From NCBI RefSeq assembly GCF_023283765.1, contig NZ_JAKILG010000047.1:1-35208 (forward strand): DNA of 35,208 bases. Direction: 5' to 3'. The notes beneath the pieces were generated by a model. That model was given only the letters and a program-made list of their open reading frames with translations, had not been told where the DNA came from and did not search any database. This document shows positions 26,016 to 32,399 of this stretch, piece after piece. Source of the DNA: Shewanella profunda. Lineage in GTDB: Bacteria; Pseudomonadota; Gammaproteobacteria; Enterobacterales; Shewanellaceae. A program made the position numbers and the translations under genes. The number at the start of each line of letters is the position of its first letter. Position 1 is the stretch's first letter.

Positions 26016-26687
26016 CTAGTTAAATAAAGCTTCTAGCACTGCAGTTTGATACTCTTGTTGTTTAACTTTTGTTTTAATTGTATTCATTATTTTATGTAAC
26101 TCCTGAACATTCATTTCATGACTCAATGCTTCGAGTTCATTTAGTTCTTTTTTGAAAATGTCGATTTGCTTTTTTCTAGCCCCATTTAGAGCGGATAAAT
26201 TTAGAACCCTTATTGTCTCTGAGGCTCGTTTTAAATCTTGGGTTGATAGACCAGGCTTAGGTTCAATTACGCCAGTTTCTAGAAAATCAAAAAAAATTCT
26301 CGGGTCATCAACATCAGGCTTTATAAGCTCGCTAGCGTTATATGCTCCAGGGCCCTCACTACCTTGACGATCTTTAAAATGGCCGCATGTATTGCTACTC
26401 GTTAGCCCACAACAACCAAAAAGATTATCCCATGAAAACATCAAATGTTTGTATAGTGCTGCTTGGCCAGGTTTTCCACCTTTATGAAAGTAATGTTCTA
26501 TATGACCATTCCTCTGATCAGTTGCTCTTTCACAAAGAGCACAAAACTTGCCTTGCATTGTTCTAAAACGATTCCAAATCAAGTTCCTACACGCTTTAGA
26601 AGGTTTTTTGTTACTCCACTTATGTACGTTGTGATCATAAGTAGACAGTGCAGGAGGTGCTGGTAAGGGTCTATTTAGCTTCCTCAT
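26016..26687 (-). CDS. ptuB: PtuB-like HNH nuclease, retron effector
   Basis: A 223-aa HNH endonuclease. The core is a CxxC (C49/C52), then GHIEHYFHK (H65, H68), then WDNLFGCC (N88, C92/C93) and CGHFKD (C101, H103), the zinc-stabilised HNH layout of PtuB from Septu and ATPase/HNH retrons. The C-terminal half is helical and charged and has no motif I know. The start overlaps the PtuA stop (TAATG), so the two are translated together. In Retron-Eco7 the PtuA-PtuB complex is the toxic effector and has been reported to cut a host tRNA (tRNA-Tyr) once the retron is triggered. Whether this one has the same target is unknown. Confidence 0.85.
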   Translation of the reverse strand: MRKLNRPLPAPPALSTYDHNVHKWSNKKPSKACRNLIWNRFRTMQGKFCALCERATDQRNGHIEHYFHKGGKPGQAALYKHLMFSWDNLFGCCGLTSSNTCGHFKDRQGSEGPGAYNASELIKPDVDDPRIFFDFLETGVIEPKPGLSTQDLKRASETIRVLNLSALNGARKKQIDIFKKELNELEALSHEMNVQELHKIMNTIKTKVKQQEYQTAVLEALFN

Positions 26688-28312
26688 TATTTATTTAACC
26701 TGGCTTTCATTTCCACAATACGAATTTGGCTTTCGCAATCAACGACTACCGGATGGTTAATTCCAAAGTGAGCCTTTATTTTGGTGAAAACGGCTTCAAA
26801 AGACTTTTTATCGTTAGCTTTTAAGTATCTAGAAAAATCATTAAGCCAAACAGCCTCTTCCAGTTTTTCAGGTACCGAGTTCGTCTCCATAATGCGAGCG
26901 AGAATATCAGCACTAGTAACCCCTTTAGTTTGGAATGTTGGGGTGATGACGGTTGGCTGACCTGAGTCATCCAGACTCATTTGACGAATACACTTATTAT
27001 CAACGGTAGATAGAACCTGCGGACTATGAGTAGTAACAATAAACTGTAGGTTGGGGAAGGTCGCCTGAAGCCCTATTAATATTTCTTGTTGCCACTTGGG
27101 ATGAAGATGTAGTTCTATTTCATCAATAACGACAATCCCATGACCATGTAAAGGATTAGCAGAAAGTGGATTCAAAGTCACTAATCGTCTAGCCAAGTCA
27201 CCAGTTAAAGCCACAAGCATCTTTTGCCCTTGTGATAACTGAGTTATATTTACTTTATTACCAAAGTTTTCAACCAATAGTCGAGGCTTTCCAGAACTAC
27301 GGTCCACTTCTAAATTTCGGACTTCAGGTACAAGTGTTTCAATGGCATCATTAACAAAGTCTAAGTGTTGTTGATATTTTACCGATGACATTGACTTCAA
27401 AAGATTCTTTAATTCATCTTTTTTTGAATTTAATTTAGCAGTAAAAGCATCATTCTCAGGAGGCGTTTCACCTTCATATACATCATCAATAGTACTCTGA
27501 AGAGTCGATATCTGATCTTTGAGCATTTTTACTTCTTTTGTATTCTCACCTTCAGCCAAATTGACTAATTCAATGTAAAGTTTAGAGAAGTCTTCAAGTC
27601 TACCGCTCCCCTCTAACGCAGTCTTGATATCTGAGAATCTATTACTAACACCATCACCTGAAGCCTTCTCTGTGATGGTCTGGGATAAAGTAAAATTAGA
27701 TCGTTCAACCGAGTAAAAAGCGAGAAGTGGAATAATTACCGATGGATTTTTAGCGGTAATTTTGTACATGCTTGCAACTTGTTTTGTTTCCACTACATCT
27801 GTAGGAGAGTTACCTGTATAACCTGGGCTAACCACACCAATAGTTGTTTCAAAGGTATTTCTTTTATCAAATAGAAACTTGCCTGTTACCTCTGAATATT
27901 CGCTGGAATTCACATTAATATCGGTTTGAACAACAGGTCTACCATTTACATCAGGCTTCTCAAGGTTGTTATTAAACCACGTAAATACCTTTGCAATAGC
28001 CTCTGCAATACTTGTTTTCCCAGCTCCGTTATCACCGATAATAACTGTCACCCTCTCATCAAAAGAAATATCTAGGGTTCTAAATCTTCTAAAATCAGTG
28101 AGGTGTAATGAAGATAAAATAAGCTTCTTTTCAATGAGCGCGGTTTCTACTTCAGTAAAATACTTACAAGCTAAGACTTCATCCTTCTGCTCTACATTTT
28201 TACCTTCTGAATAGTTTTTATAGAGTTGATATGAAGACTCAAAGTTGCCTTTCTTAGCATTCTGAATCAGATTGCTTATTGCTCGACTCGTTTCTTTATG
28301 TTGCTTAGTCAT
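26687..28312 (-). CDS. ptuA: PtuA-like AAA/ABC-type ATPase, retron effector
   Basis: 541 aa from the ATG at 28312, which overlaps the RT stop (ATGACTAA); a TTG at 28327 is less likely. Residues 10-55 resemble one Sel1/TPR-like repeat (KKGNFESSYQLYKNYSEGKN), as in PtuA proteins tied to retrons. Walker A is GDNGAGKT (93-100), a coiled-coil insertion spans about 255-315, the signature is LSQGQ (359-363), Walker B is VVIDEIE (394-400) and the switch is TTHS (427-430). This is an SMC/ABC-like ATPase that should dimerise and hold PtuB. In this retron class msDNA and RT are thought to restrain the ATPase until phage functions disturb the msDNA. Confidence 0.88.
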   Translation of the reverse strand: MTKQHKETSRAISNLIQNAKKGNFESSYQLYKNYSEGKNVEQKDEVLACKYFTEVETALIEKKLILSSLHLTDFRRFRTLDISFDERVTVIIGDNGAGKTSIAEAIAKVFTWFNNNLEKPDVNGRPVVQTDINVNSSEYSEVTGKFLFDKRNTFETTIGVVSPGYTGNSPTDVVETKQVASMYKITAKNPSVIIPLLAFYSVERSNFTLSQTITEKASGDGVSNRFSDIKTALEGSGRLEDFSKLYIELVNLAEGENTKEVKMLKDQISTLQSTIDDVYEGETPPENDAFTAKLNSKKDELKNLLKSMSSVKYQQHLDFVNDAIETLVPEVRNLEVDRSSGKPRLLVENFGNKVNITQLSQGQKMLVALTGDLARRLVTLNPLSANPLHGHGIVVIDEIELHLHPKWQQEILIGLQATFPNLQFIVTTHSPQVLSTVDNKCIRQMSLDDSGQPTVITPTFQTKGVTSADILARIMETNSVPEKLEEAVWLNDFSRYLKANDKKSFEAVFTKIKAHFGINHPVVVDCESQIRIVEMKARLNK

Positions 28313-29237
28313 TTGATTTCTCGACAATTTGAGTTATTAACTCAGCTGAATATTTTCGTTTTAATGATTGAACAAACATTGGTTCTATATGCTTCGCAAA
28401 AGCAATAAGACCTCTAAGATGTTGTCTACCCGCTTGATCAAGCTTACTTAACTGAACTTGATGTACTAAATGTTTTATATATCTTTTCCGTTCTCTTCCG
28501 AGAGAGATCTTTCCATCGTTATTGATGGTGATGCCGGTGACATGTCTGTTGTGTGCTTTTGATGAGAACTTTGTTTTCTTTCTATTGATTCTTATCGCGT
28601 TGCCAAATAACTCAGCTAGCTTTTCTTTTACAAGTAAGGGAAGTCCAAAGAGTATGTCTTTGTGCTTTGTTGAAAAAGTTAGGTCATCTGCATATCGTGT
28701 GTATACAATTTCTTTTTTAAGACACACGTTGCTTATCGCGCAATCAAATTGATACATGAAGAAGTTAGATACCAGCGGGGAGCTTGGGGCTCCTATACTG
28801 AGAACCAAAACTCCACCAGTTGTTTTACTCGGACACCAAAAAAGTAAGTTTTCTAAAGTTTGCTTATCTATTTCTGAAGGCAGTGGAAGTGTCGACTCCC
28901 ATACTCGCCAAAACAACTTATTAGAAATTGAATTGAAAAAATTTTCTAAATCCATCTTGAGCAAATAGGGGGAATTTTCGTGGGCTGTCGCGTTTTCTTT
29001 AATACTGGTGCCTTCACGATACGCCATTGCTGACTTGTGAATAGGTAGTTGTTGAATTTCTAAGTACTTGCGCTGGTACACTTTTAATTCTTTAGAGGGT
29101 TGGGCGATGACTCGATGCCCTGATGTACGCTTAGGAATGGTGTAAACTTTATACTTTTTGGGCGCACTTTGTAAAAAGTTATCCACTTCAGCTTCATTCT
29201 TTTCTAAGCCTAAAGATAGCTGTTTAAGAAAACTCAT
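28305..29237 (-). CDS. Retron reverse transcriptase
   Basis: 310 aa from the ATG at 29237, preceded by AGGAAAGATA. A longer frame reaches 29369 but would run through the ncRNA hairpin and terminator. It is a retron RT: catalytic Asp96 in KMDLENFF, active site RYADDLTFS (YADD 182-185), the retron-specific NAxxH in region X (NATAH, 82-86) and VTG in region Y (HVTGITINN, 233-235). The C-terminal 70 residues form the thumb, rich in Arg and Lys (GRERKRYIKHL), which should recognise the msr. It primes from a guanosine 2'-OH in the ncRNA and copies the msd into branched msDNA. It is the first coding gene of the retron operon. Confidence 0.95.
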   Translation of the reverse strand: MSFLKQLSLGLEKNEAEVDNFLQSAPKKYKVYTIPKRTSGHRVIAQPSKELKVYQRKYLEIQQLPIHKSAMAYREGTSIKENATAHENSPYLLKMDLENFFNSISNKLFWRVWESTLPLPSEIDKQTLENLLFWCPSKTTGGVLVLSIGAPSSPLVSNFFMYQFDCAISNVCLKKEIVYTRYADDLTFSTKHKDILFGLPLLVKEKLAELFGNAIRINRKKTKFSSKAHNRHVTGITINNDGKISLGRERKRYIKHLVHQVQLSKLDQAGRQHLRGLIAFAKHIEPMFVQSLKRKYSAELITQIVEKSND

Positions 29238-29249
29238 TATCTTTCCTAT

Positions 29250-29280
29250 AAAAAAGCCCAAGAGCATGGCTCTTGAGCTT
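29250..29280 (-). terminator. Intrinsic terminator/attenuator between retron ncRNA and RT gene
   Basis: On the minus strand, AAGC-u-CAAGAGC-cau-GCUCUUG-g-GCUU makes an 11-bp stem with one internal U/G position, followed directly by UUUU. It ends 13 nt before the RT start. It would end most transcripts after the ncRNA and let a minority continue into RT-ptuA-ptuB. Its 5' arm is also the a2 repeat. Confidence 0.75.
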
Positions 29281-29428
29281 AGCTCTTTACTAGAGGAAGC
29301 GATATGTTCGCGACCTGATTGAGGTACGAGATCAGGTCGCGAACATATCGCAACCATAATGCCGTTCAATAAATTAGAGTCTGGCTAAACACCCGACTAG
29401 ACGAATGTCGTCCTAAGCTAAAGAGCAC
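29262..29428 (-). ncRNA. Retron msr-msd noncoding RNA
   Basis: Read on the minus strand. The a1 repeat GCTCTTTAGCTTAG (29426 down to 29413) pairs with a2 CTAAGCTCAAGAGC (29282 down to 29269) at 13 of 14 positions. Just inside a1 is UUAGC, a typical context for the branching guanosine. The msr then has a short hairpin GACGA-CAU-UCGUC and a weaker second one. The msd is a perfect 21-bp stem (29331-29351 with 29299-29319) with an 11-nt loop. Order (promoter, a1, msr, msd, a2, RT) is that of all known retrons. Exact ends and the branch base are inferred. Confidence 0.88.
29299..29351 (-). repeat. msd hairpin: perfect 21-bp inverted repeat
   Basis: Arms 29299-29319 and 29331-29351 are perfect reverse complements (beginning GCGATATGTTCGCG), with the loop TGAGGTACGAG. 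This would be the single-stranded DNA hairpin in the msDNA. It contains the self-complementary NruI-like core TCGCGA in each arm. Confidence 0.9.
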
Positions 29429-29432
29429 CTCG

Positions 29433-29462
29433 AGTATATAGTAAGTCAGTGACCTTATTCAA
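29433..29462 (-). promoter_or_regulatory. Promoter of the retron ncRNA and operon
   Basis: On the minus strand, TTGAAT (29462-29457), an 18-bp spacer and TATACT (29438-29433). The predicted start falls about 7 nt later, near 29426, which is the 5' end of a1. That agreement supports both calls. Confidence 0.65.
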
Positions 29463-29566
29463 TTTAATGTTGCTTCCATCATATTCTTGGTAATGAGTGG
29501 CCCAAAGAAAGGACGTATATGGTCACCTCGGGTATAAGCAGGCCAATGTTATAAATCTACAATTAA

Positions 29567-29842
29567 CCTTTCATAACGGGGTGTCAGTCGTTAATGGTTC
29601 GCGGTCTTGCGATATATATCCGGCATCTGTTGCGCCCTAATGAGATCTATAAAAAATGTGGCTTACCAACTGCATCTTCCCATTCTGGCCGTAAATCACT
29701 TTGTACCAATGCTGTTGTGAACGGTGTACCTATAGAGACTGTGGCGCGAATCCTCGGACATACCAGCACAGAAACGACTATTGACTATCTTGCTATTCAG
29801 GCAAAGCGTATTGAAAAAATGTGCAGTGTTGAATGGATTTAG
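29567..29842 (+). pseudogene. 5'-truncated tyrosine recombinase remnant
   Basis: The open frame begins after an in-frame TAA (29564-29566), with ATG at 29594 giving 82 aa. It encodes only the C-terminal catalytic end of a phage-type integrase: SSHSGRKSLCTNAV (box II H-x-x-R), ETVARILGHTS (His) and TTIDYLAI (Tyr nucleophile). Box I and the N-terminal DNA-binding region are absent upstream, where the retron promoter region lies. A functional recombinase needs both arginines, so this is a remnant. It probably belonged to an earlier element at this spot and marks a junction with the retron cargo. Confidence 0.75.
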
Positions 29843-29869
29843 TGTTTAAAATCAGAAACAAAAACACTA

Positions 29870-29929
29870 TTTCCCAAAAAGGGAAAATAAAAATTGACTA
29901 TCATTTGTTCATTTCCCATAATGGGAAAT
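29870..29929 (+). promoter_or_regulatory. higBA promoter with two operators
   Basis: TTGACT (29894-29899), 17 bp, CATAAT (29917-29922). Two matching palindromes flank and cover it: TTTCCC-AAAAA-GGGAAA (29870-29886) and ATTTCCC-ATAAT-GGGAAAT (29911-29929). The second contains the -10 box. HigA-type antitoxins repress their own operon through such paired sites. Confidence 0.75.
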
Positions 29930-29946
29930 ATAGCAAAGGGGATTAC

Positions 29947-30246
29947 ATGAGAGTTGTTTCGAGAGCCGCCTTGCGGGAGTTTTGGGAGCTGCCCATTTAC
30001 CAAGACAGTGAGCAACCGCTCAAATCATGGTACGAGGAAGCTAAAAACGCCAACTGGCAAAATTCGCAAGAGATTAAGGATCTTTTTCGGAATGCGAGTT
30101 TTGTTGGTAATAACAGGGTGGTATTCAACATTCATGGTAACAAGTATCGACTGATTGTCGCCGTGAATTACAAATTTGCAATGGTTTATGTTCGCTCTGT
30201 CGGCACTCACGCTGAATATGACAAAGTTGATGCAACCACAATTTAG
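29947..30246 (+). CDS. higB: HigB-family mRNA interferase toxin
   Basis: A 99-aa protein from the ATG at 29947 (AAAGGGG ribosome site 6-12 nt upstream); the frame extends further 5' but runs through the operators. Sequence follows the HigB family: an N-terminal RAALREFWELPIY helix, LKSWYEEAKNANW, and the core NRVVFNIHGNKYRLIVAVNY then MVYVRSVGTHAEYDKVD. HigB cleaves mRNA in a ribosome-dependent manner when not bound by HigA. The toxin-first order is the hallmark of hig operons. The antitoxin follows after 10 bp. It could stabilise the island. Confidence 0.85.
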   Translation: MRVVSRAALREFWELPIYQDSEQPLKSWYEEAKNANWQNSQEIKDLFRNASFVGNNRVVFNIHGNKYRLIVAVNYKFAMVYVRSVGTHAEYDKVDATTI

Positions 30247-30256
30247 GAGGTTTGCA

Positions 30257-30625
30257 ATGCAAATTATGCCGATCAGAACAGTGGCTGACAATGAAGCCGC
30301 ATTAAAGCGCATTGAGCAGCTTTTTGACGCCGAACCTAACACGTCAGAAGGAGACGAGCTGGAAGTGTTGATCACGCTTGTAAGCGCGTTTGAGGATGCT
30401 CACTTTCCGATTGAAGCGCCAGATCCAATCGCAGCGATTCAGTTCCGCATGGAACAGAAAGGGCTTGTTGACGCCGATATGGTGCCGTTCCTTGGGCAAC
30501 GAAGCCGAGTGTCAGAAGTGCTAAACCGCCAACGTAGTCTTAGCTTGAACATGATCCGCAAGTTGAATAAGGGGCTTAAAATTCCCCTTTCTTGCTTGGT
30601 CAAAGACTATCAACTATCCAAATAA
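30257..30625 (+). CDS. higA: HigA-family antitoxin
   Basis: A 122-aa protein from the ATG at 30257, preceded by TAGGAGG, which overlaps the higB stop. The first ~70 residues are helical and acidic (ALKRIEQLFDAEPN). Residues 85-118 are an HTH of the Xre/HigA type (LGQRSRVSEVLNRQRSLSLN, then MIRKLNKGLKIPLSCLV). It should bind HigB and repress the operon via the palindromes upstream. A longer in-frame start at 30176 lies inside higB and has no ribosome site. Confidence 0.85.
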   Translation: MQIMPIRTVADNEAALKRIEQLFDAEPNTSEGDELEVLITLVSAFEDAHFPIEAPDPIAAIQFRMEQKGLVDADMVPFLGQRSRVSEVLNRQRSLSLNMIRKLNKGLKIPLSCLVKDYQLSK

Positions 30626-30637
30626 GGAAGTGTTAAC

Positions 30638-30793
30638 ATGACAAATTTTCAAAAAGGGCAGCTAGTTACTCATTCAAGTGTAAATAAGGAAATGAAAGTA
30701 TGTGGTCAATCTGCGATTGGTGCCGTACGTAATAGTAATGGTGTTAGTCGAACAGCGGTAAAAAGGGGTTCACATCCTGTAGCTATCAAGTGA
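30638..30793 (+). CDS. Small unknown protein, 51 aa
   Basis: ATG at 30638 with TAAGGAAG about 8 nt upstream, 12 bp after the higA stop. It is 51 aa, basic (MTNFQKGQLVTHSSVNKEMK at the start), with no membrane segment or motif I recognise. Its stop overlaps a GTG start of the next frame (GTGA), suggesting translational coupling. It could be the first gene of the downstream unknown cluster or a remnant; its ribosome site is the main support. Confidence 0.5.
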   Translation: MTNFQKGQLVTHSSVNKEMKVCGQSAIGAVRNSNGVSRTAVKRGSHPVAIK

Positions 30794-31044
30794 GTAGTCA
30801 AACAGTGCAACGTGATTTTCCCACTAATAAGCTAGTGCCAGTTGAATCAAAAAAATCGCTTTCATCAGTGGAATCAGCCACAAAACTATATGAGGAAGCT
30901 GTTTTATACCTTATAAAAAATGGTACTCCAGAGTGGGTGGCCGCAGAAAAAGTGAATACCAATTTTACTAAATTAAACAATTCTAATCTGGTGATAACTT
31001 TAGAGCGGCTATGCGTTGACGAGCCATTTGATCTTAATCTCTAG
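30790..31044 (+). CDS. Unknown 84-aa protein
   Basis: It starts at GTG (30790) overlapping the previous stop by 4 bp. The N-terminal ~25 residues are polar. Residues 28-80 are predicted helical (ATKLYEEAVLYLIKNGTPEW, then VAAEKVNTNFTKLNN) and end in an acidic tail. No family is recognised. It leads a run of same-strand genes separated by a recurring short junction sequence. Confidence 0.55.
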   Translation: MSSQTVQRDFPTNKLVPVESKKSLSSVESATKLYEEAVLYLIKNGTPEWVAAEKVNTNFTKLNNSNLVITLERLCVDEPFDLNL

Positions 31045-31058
31045 AACGGAAATTTTTT

Positions 31059-31394
31059 ATGACCAACAATATATTAGTTCCAGATTACAGTTTGCCACCG
31101 TCAGGCTATCAACCTTTGTATTTGTATAATCTTATTGATTTAAGTAATTACCTATATTTCCAGCAAATCAGTTCTCTTTTCCATAATGAAGCAATTAATG
31201 AGCTGAAAAAAACATCGGGGATTTTGACTCAAAACAGTATTAATTATTTGCAAGACCAAACAAGACAATCGATTTTCCCTACAGCTCCTCTAGGCTATTT
31301 TGATGAACAGCGTAATTATATTTCAAATGTGACCACTACTTCTGTGGGTTCTCCTCAAGCACAAGATGATGATTTACTAGAAACTTTTTATTAA
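31059..31394 (+). CDS. Unknown 111-aa protein
   Basis: ATG at 31059, GGAA 8 nt upstream within the recurring junction sequence. It is rich in Tyr, Asn, Leu and Gln; a Pro/Tyr-rich start (DYSLPPSGYQPLYLYNL) is followed by a helix (FQQISSLFHNEAINELKKTS) and an acidic end (AQDDDLLETFY). No family is recognised. It lies directly before the DnaB-like gene, so it may be a partner of that protein. Confidence 0.55.
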   Translation: MTNNILVPDYSLPPSGYQPLYLYNLIDLSNYLYFQQISSLFHNEAINELKKTSGILTQNSINYLQDQTRQSIFPTAPLGYFDEQRNYISNVTTTSVGSPQAQDDDLLETFY

Positions 31395-31412
31395 CGGAAA
31401 ATCGGATGGATA

Positions 31413-32369
31413 ATGGAGTTAGATATGGAAATTGTTGCAACAAAAAGTATTTTAGAACAAGTGCTTAATGATGTAGAGTTTTACAATCGACGGTCAGAAA
31501 ATCTTGGGCACAGTAAAGTCAGGTTTGATGCCTGTCCAACCGGCTTTAGGGATTTGGATGATTCTATTGGCGGGATAAGTCCTGGATTCACCGTAATAGC
31601 TGGACGGCCTTGTAATGGTTCTGATGTTTTGTTTAGACAGTTAATTACAAACGCTGTGCTTGAGTTTAATAACATCAATAACTTCATGTATAAGCAAAAA
31701 GCATTAATATTTAGTACGTCATTGTCAGCTAAAGATTTTTTGGTGCGTATTTTATGTGCATACGGACTCATCCCTTTGAACACTTTAATGAAAGTTGCCA
31801 TGGATGGGGATGAATGGATGAAGTTTACCAGCAGTTTTACCTTTTTTTTTGAAGAGAATGACCCTTTCTTGCTGGTCGATAATATATCTCCGTTGTTCGT
31901 CGAGGATTTAGATGAGTTTATACTCAAGACCATAGATCAGTATGGGCATCTTCCCATAATCGCATTTGATTCTCTCCAAGCTATCCGAACGCGTAAAAAA
32001 TTTGATTCGCGTTATGCTGAAACCGCAGAAGTATCTCGTACATTAAAAGAACTACAGGTTCGCTATAACACTCGGATTATTGCAGTTTGCAGTGTGAACA
32101 GAAATGTAGAACAAAGGGCAGATATGCGTCCAGTACTGTCCGATTTGCGAGATTCTGGGACAATTGAAGATGACGCAAACCTTGTGTTATTCACGTACAT
32201 TAATGCTTTCTATACAGGTGAATGGTTGGATAATAACAACGTATCAATTATGGAAGTATTAGTAGGTAAAAACGATTGGGGGAAGCAGGATAGAATCCAG
32301 TTGATGTACCGTCGTGAAGAATGCAATTTATGTGATTACGTAGCATTATCGGCAAACAGTGATGAGTAA
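31413..32369 (+). CDS. DnaB-like RecA-fold protein with a degenerate Walker A
   Basis: A 318-aa protein (or 314 from the ATG at 31425, which has GGAG 6 nt upstream). It aligns with the C-terminal motor of replicative helicase DnaB: PTGFRDLDDSIGGISPG (42-58), FDSLQ at the Walker B position (about 183) and the very DnaB-like NRNVEQRADMRPVLSDLRDS (about 226-245) then GTIEDDANLVLF. The P-loop reads GRPCNGSD (64-71) where DnaB has ARPSMGKT, so the Lys and Thr are gone. FSTSLS replaces FSLEM, losing the catalytic Glu. The N-terminal primase-binding domain is absent. It is probably a non-hydrolysing DnaB paralogue. Confidence 0.75.
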   Translation: MELDMEIVATKSILEQVLNDVEFYNRRSENLGHSKVRFDACPTGFRDLDDSIGGISPGFTVIAGRPCNGSDVLFRQLITNAVLEFNNINNFMYKQKALIFSTSLSAKDFLVRILCAYGLIPLNTLMKVAMDGDEWMKFTSSFTFFFEENDPFLLVDNISPLFVEDLDEFILKTIDQYGHLPIIAFDSLQAIRTRKKFDSRYAETAEVSRTLKELQVRYNTRIIAVCSVNRNVEQRADMRPVLSDLRDSGTIEDDANLVLFTYINAFYTGEWLDNNNVSIMEVLVGKNDWGKQDRIQLMYRREECNLCDYVALSANSDE

Positions 32370-32399
32370 TATATTTAGCTGAAAATTGACAAGGGTATT

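Noticed and set aside
29237..29369. N-terminal extension of the retron RT to an upstream start at 29369
   Set aside because: The extension would translate through the msd hairpin, a2 and the terminator. The ATG at 29237 has a good ribosome site and gives a normal RT length.
31406..31468. ATG at 31406, ideally spaced after the junction sequence, as the start of the DnaB-like gene
   Set aside because: It is out of frame and gives a 20-codon peptide. The DnaB-like frame starts at 31413 or 31425.
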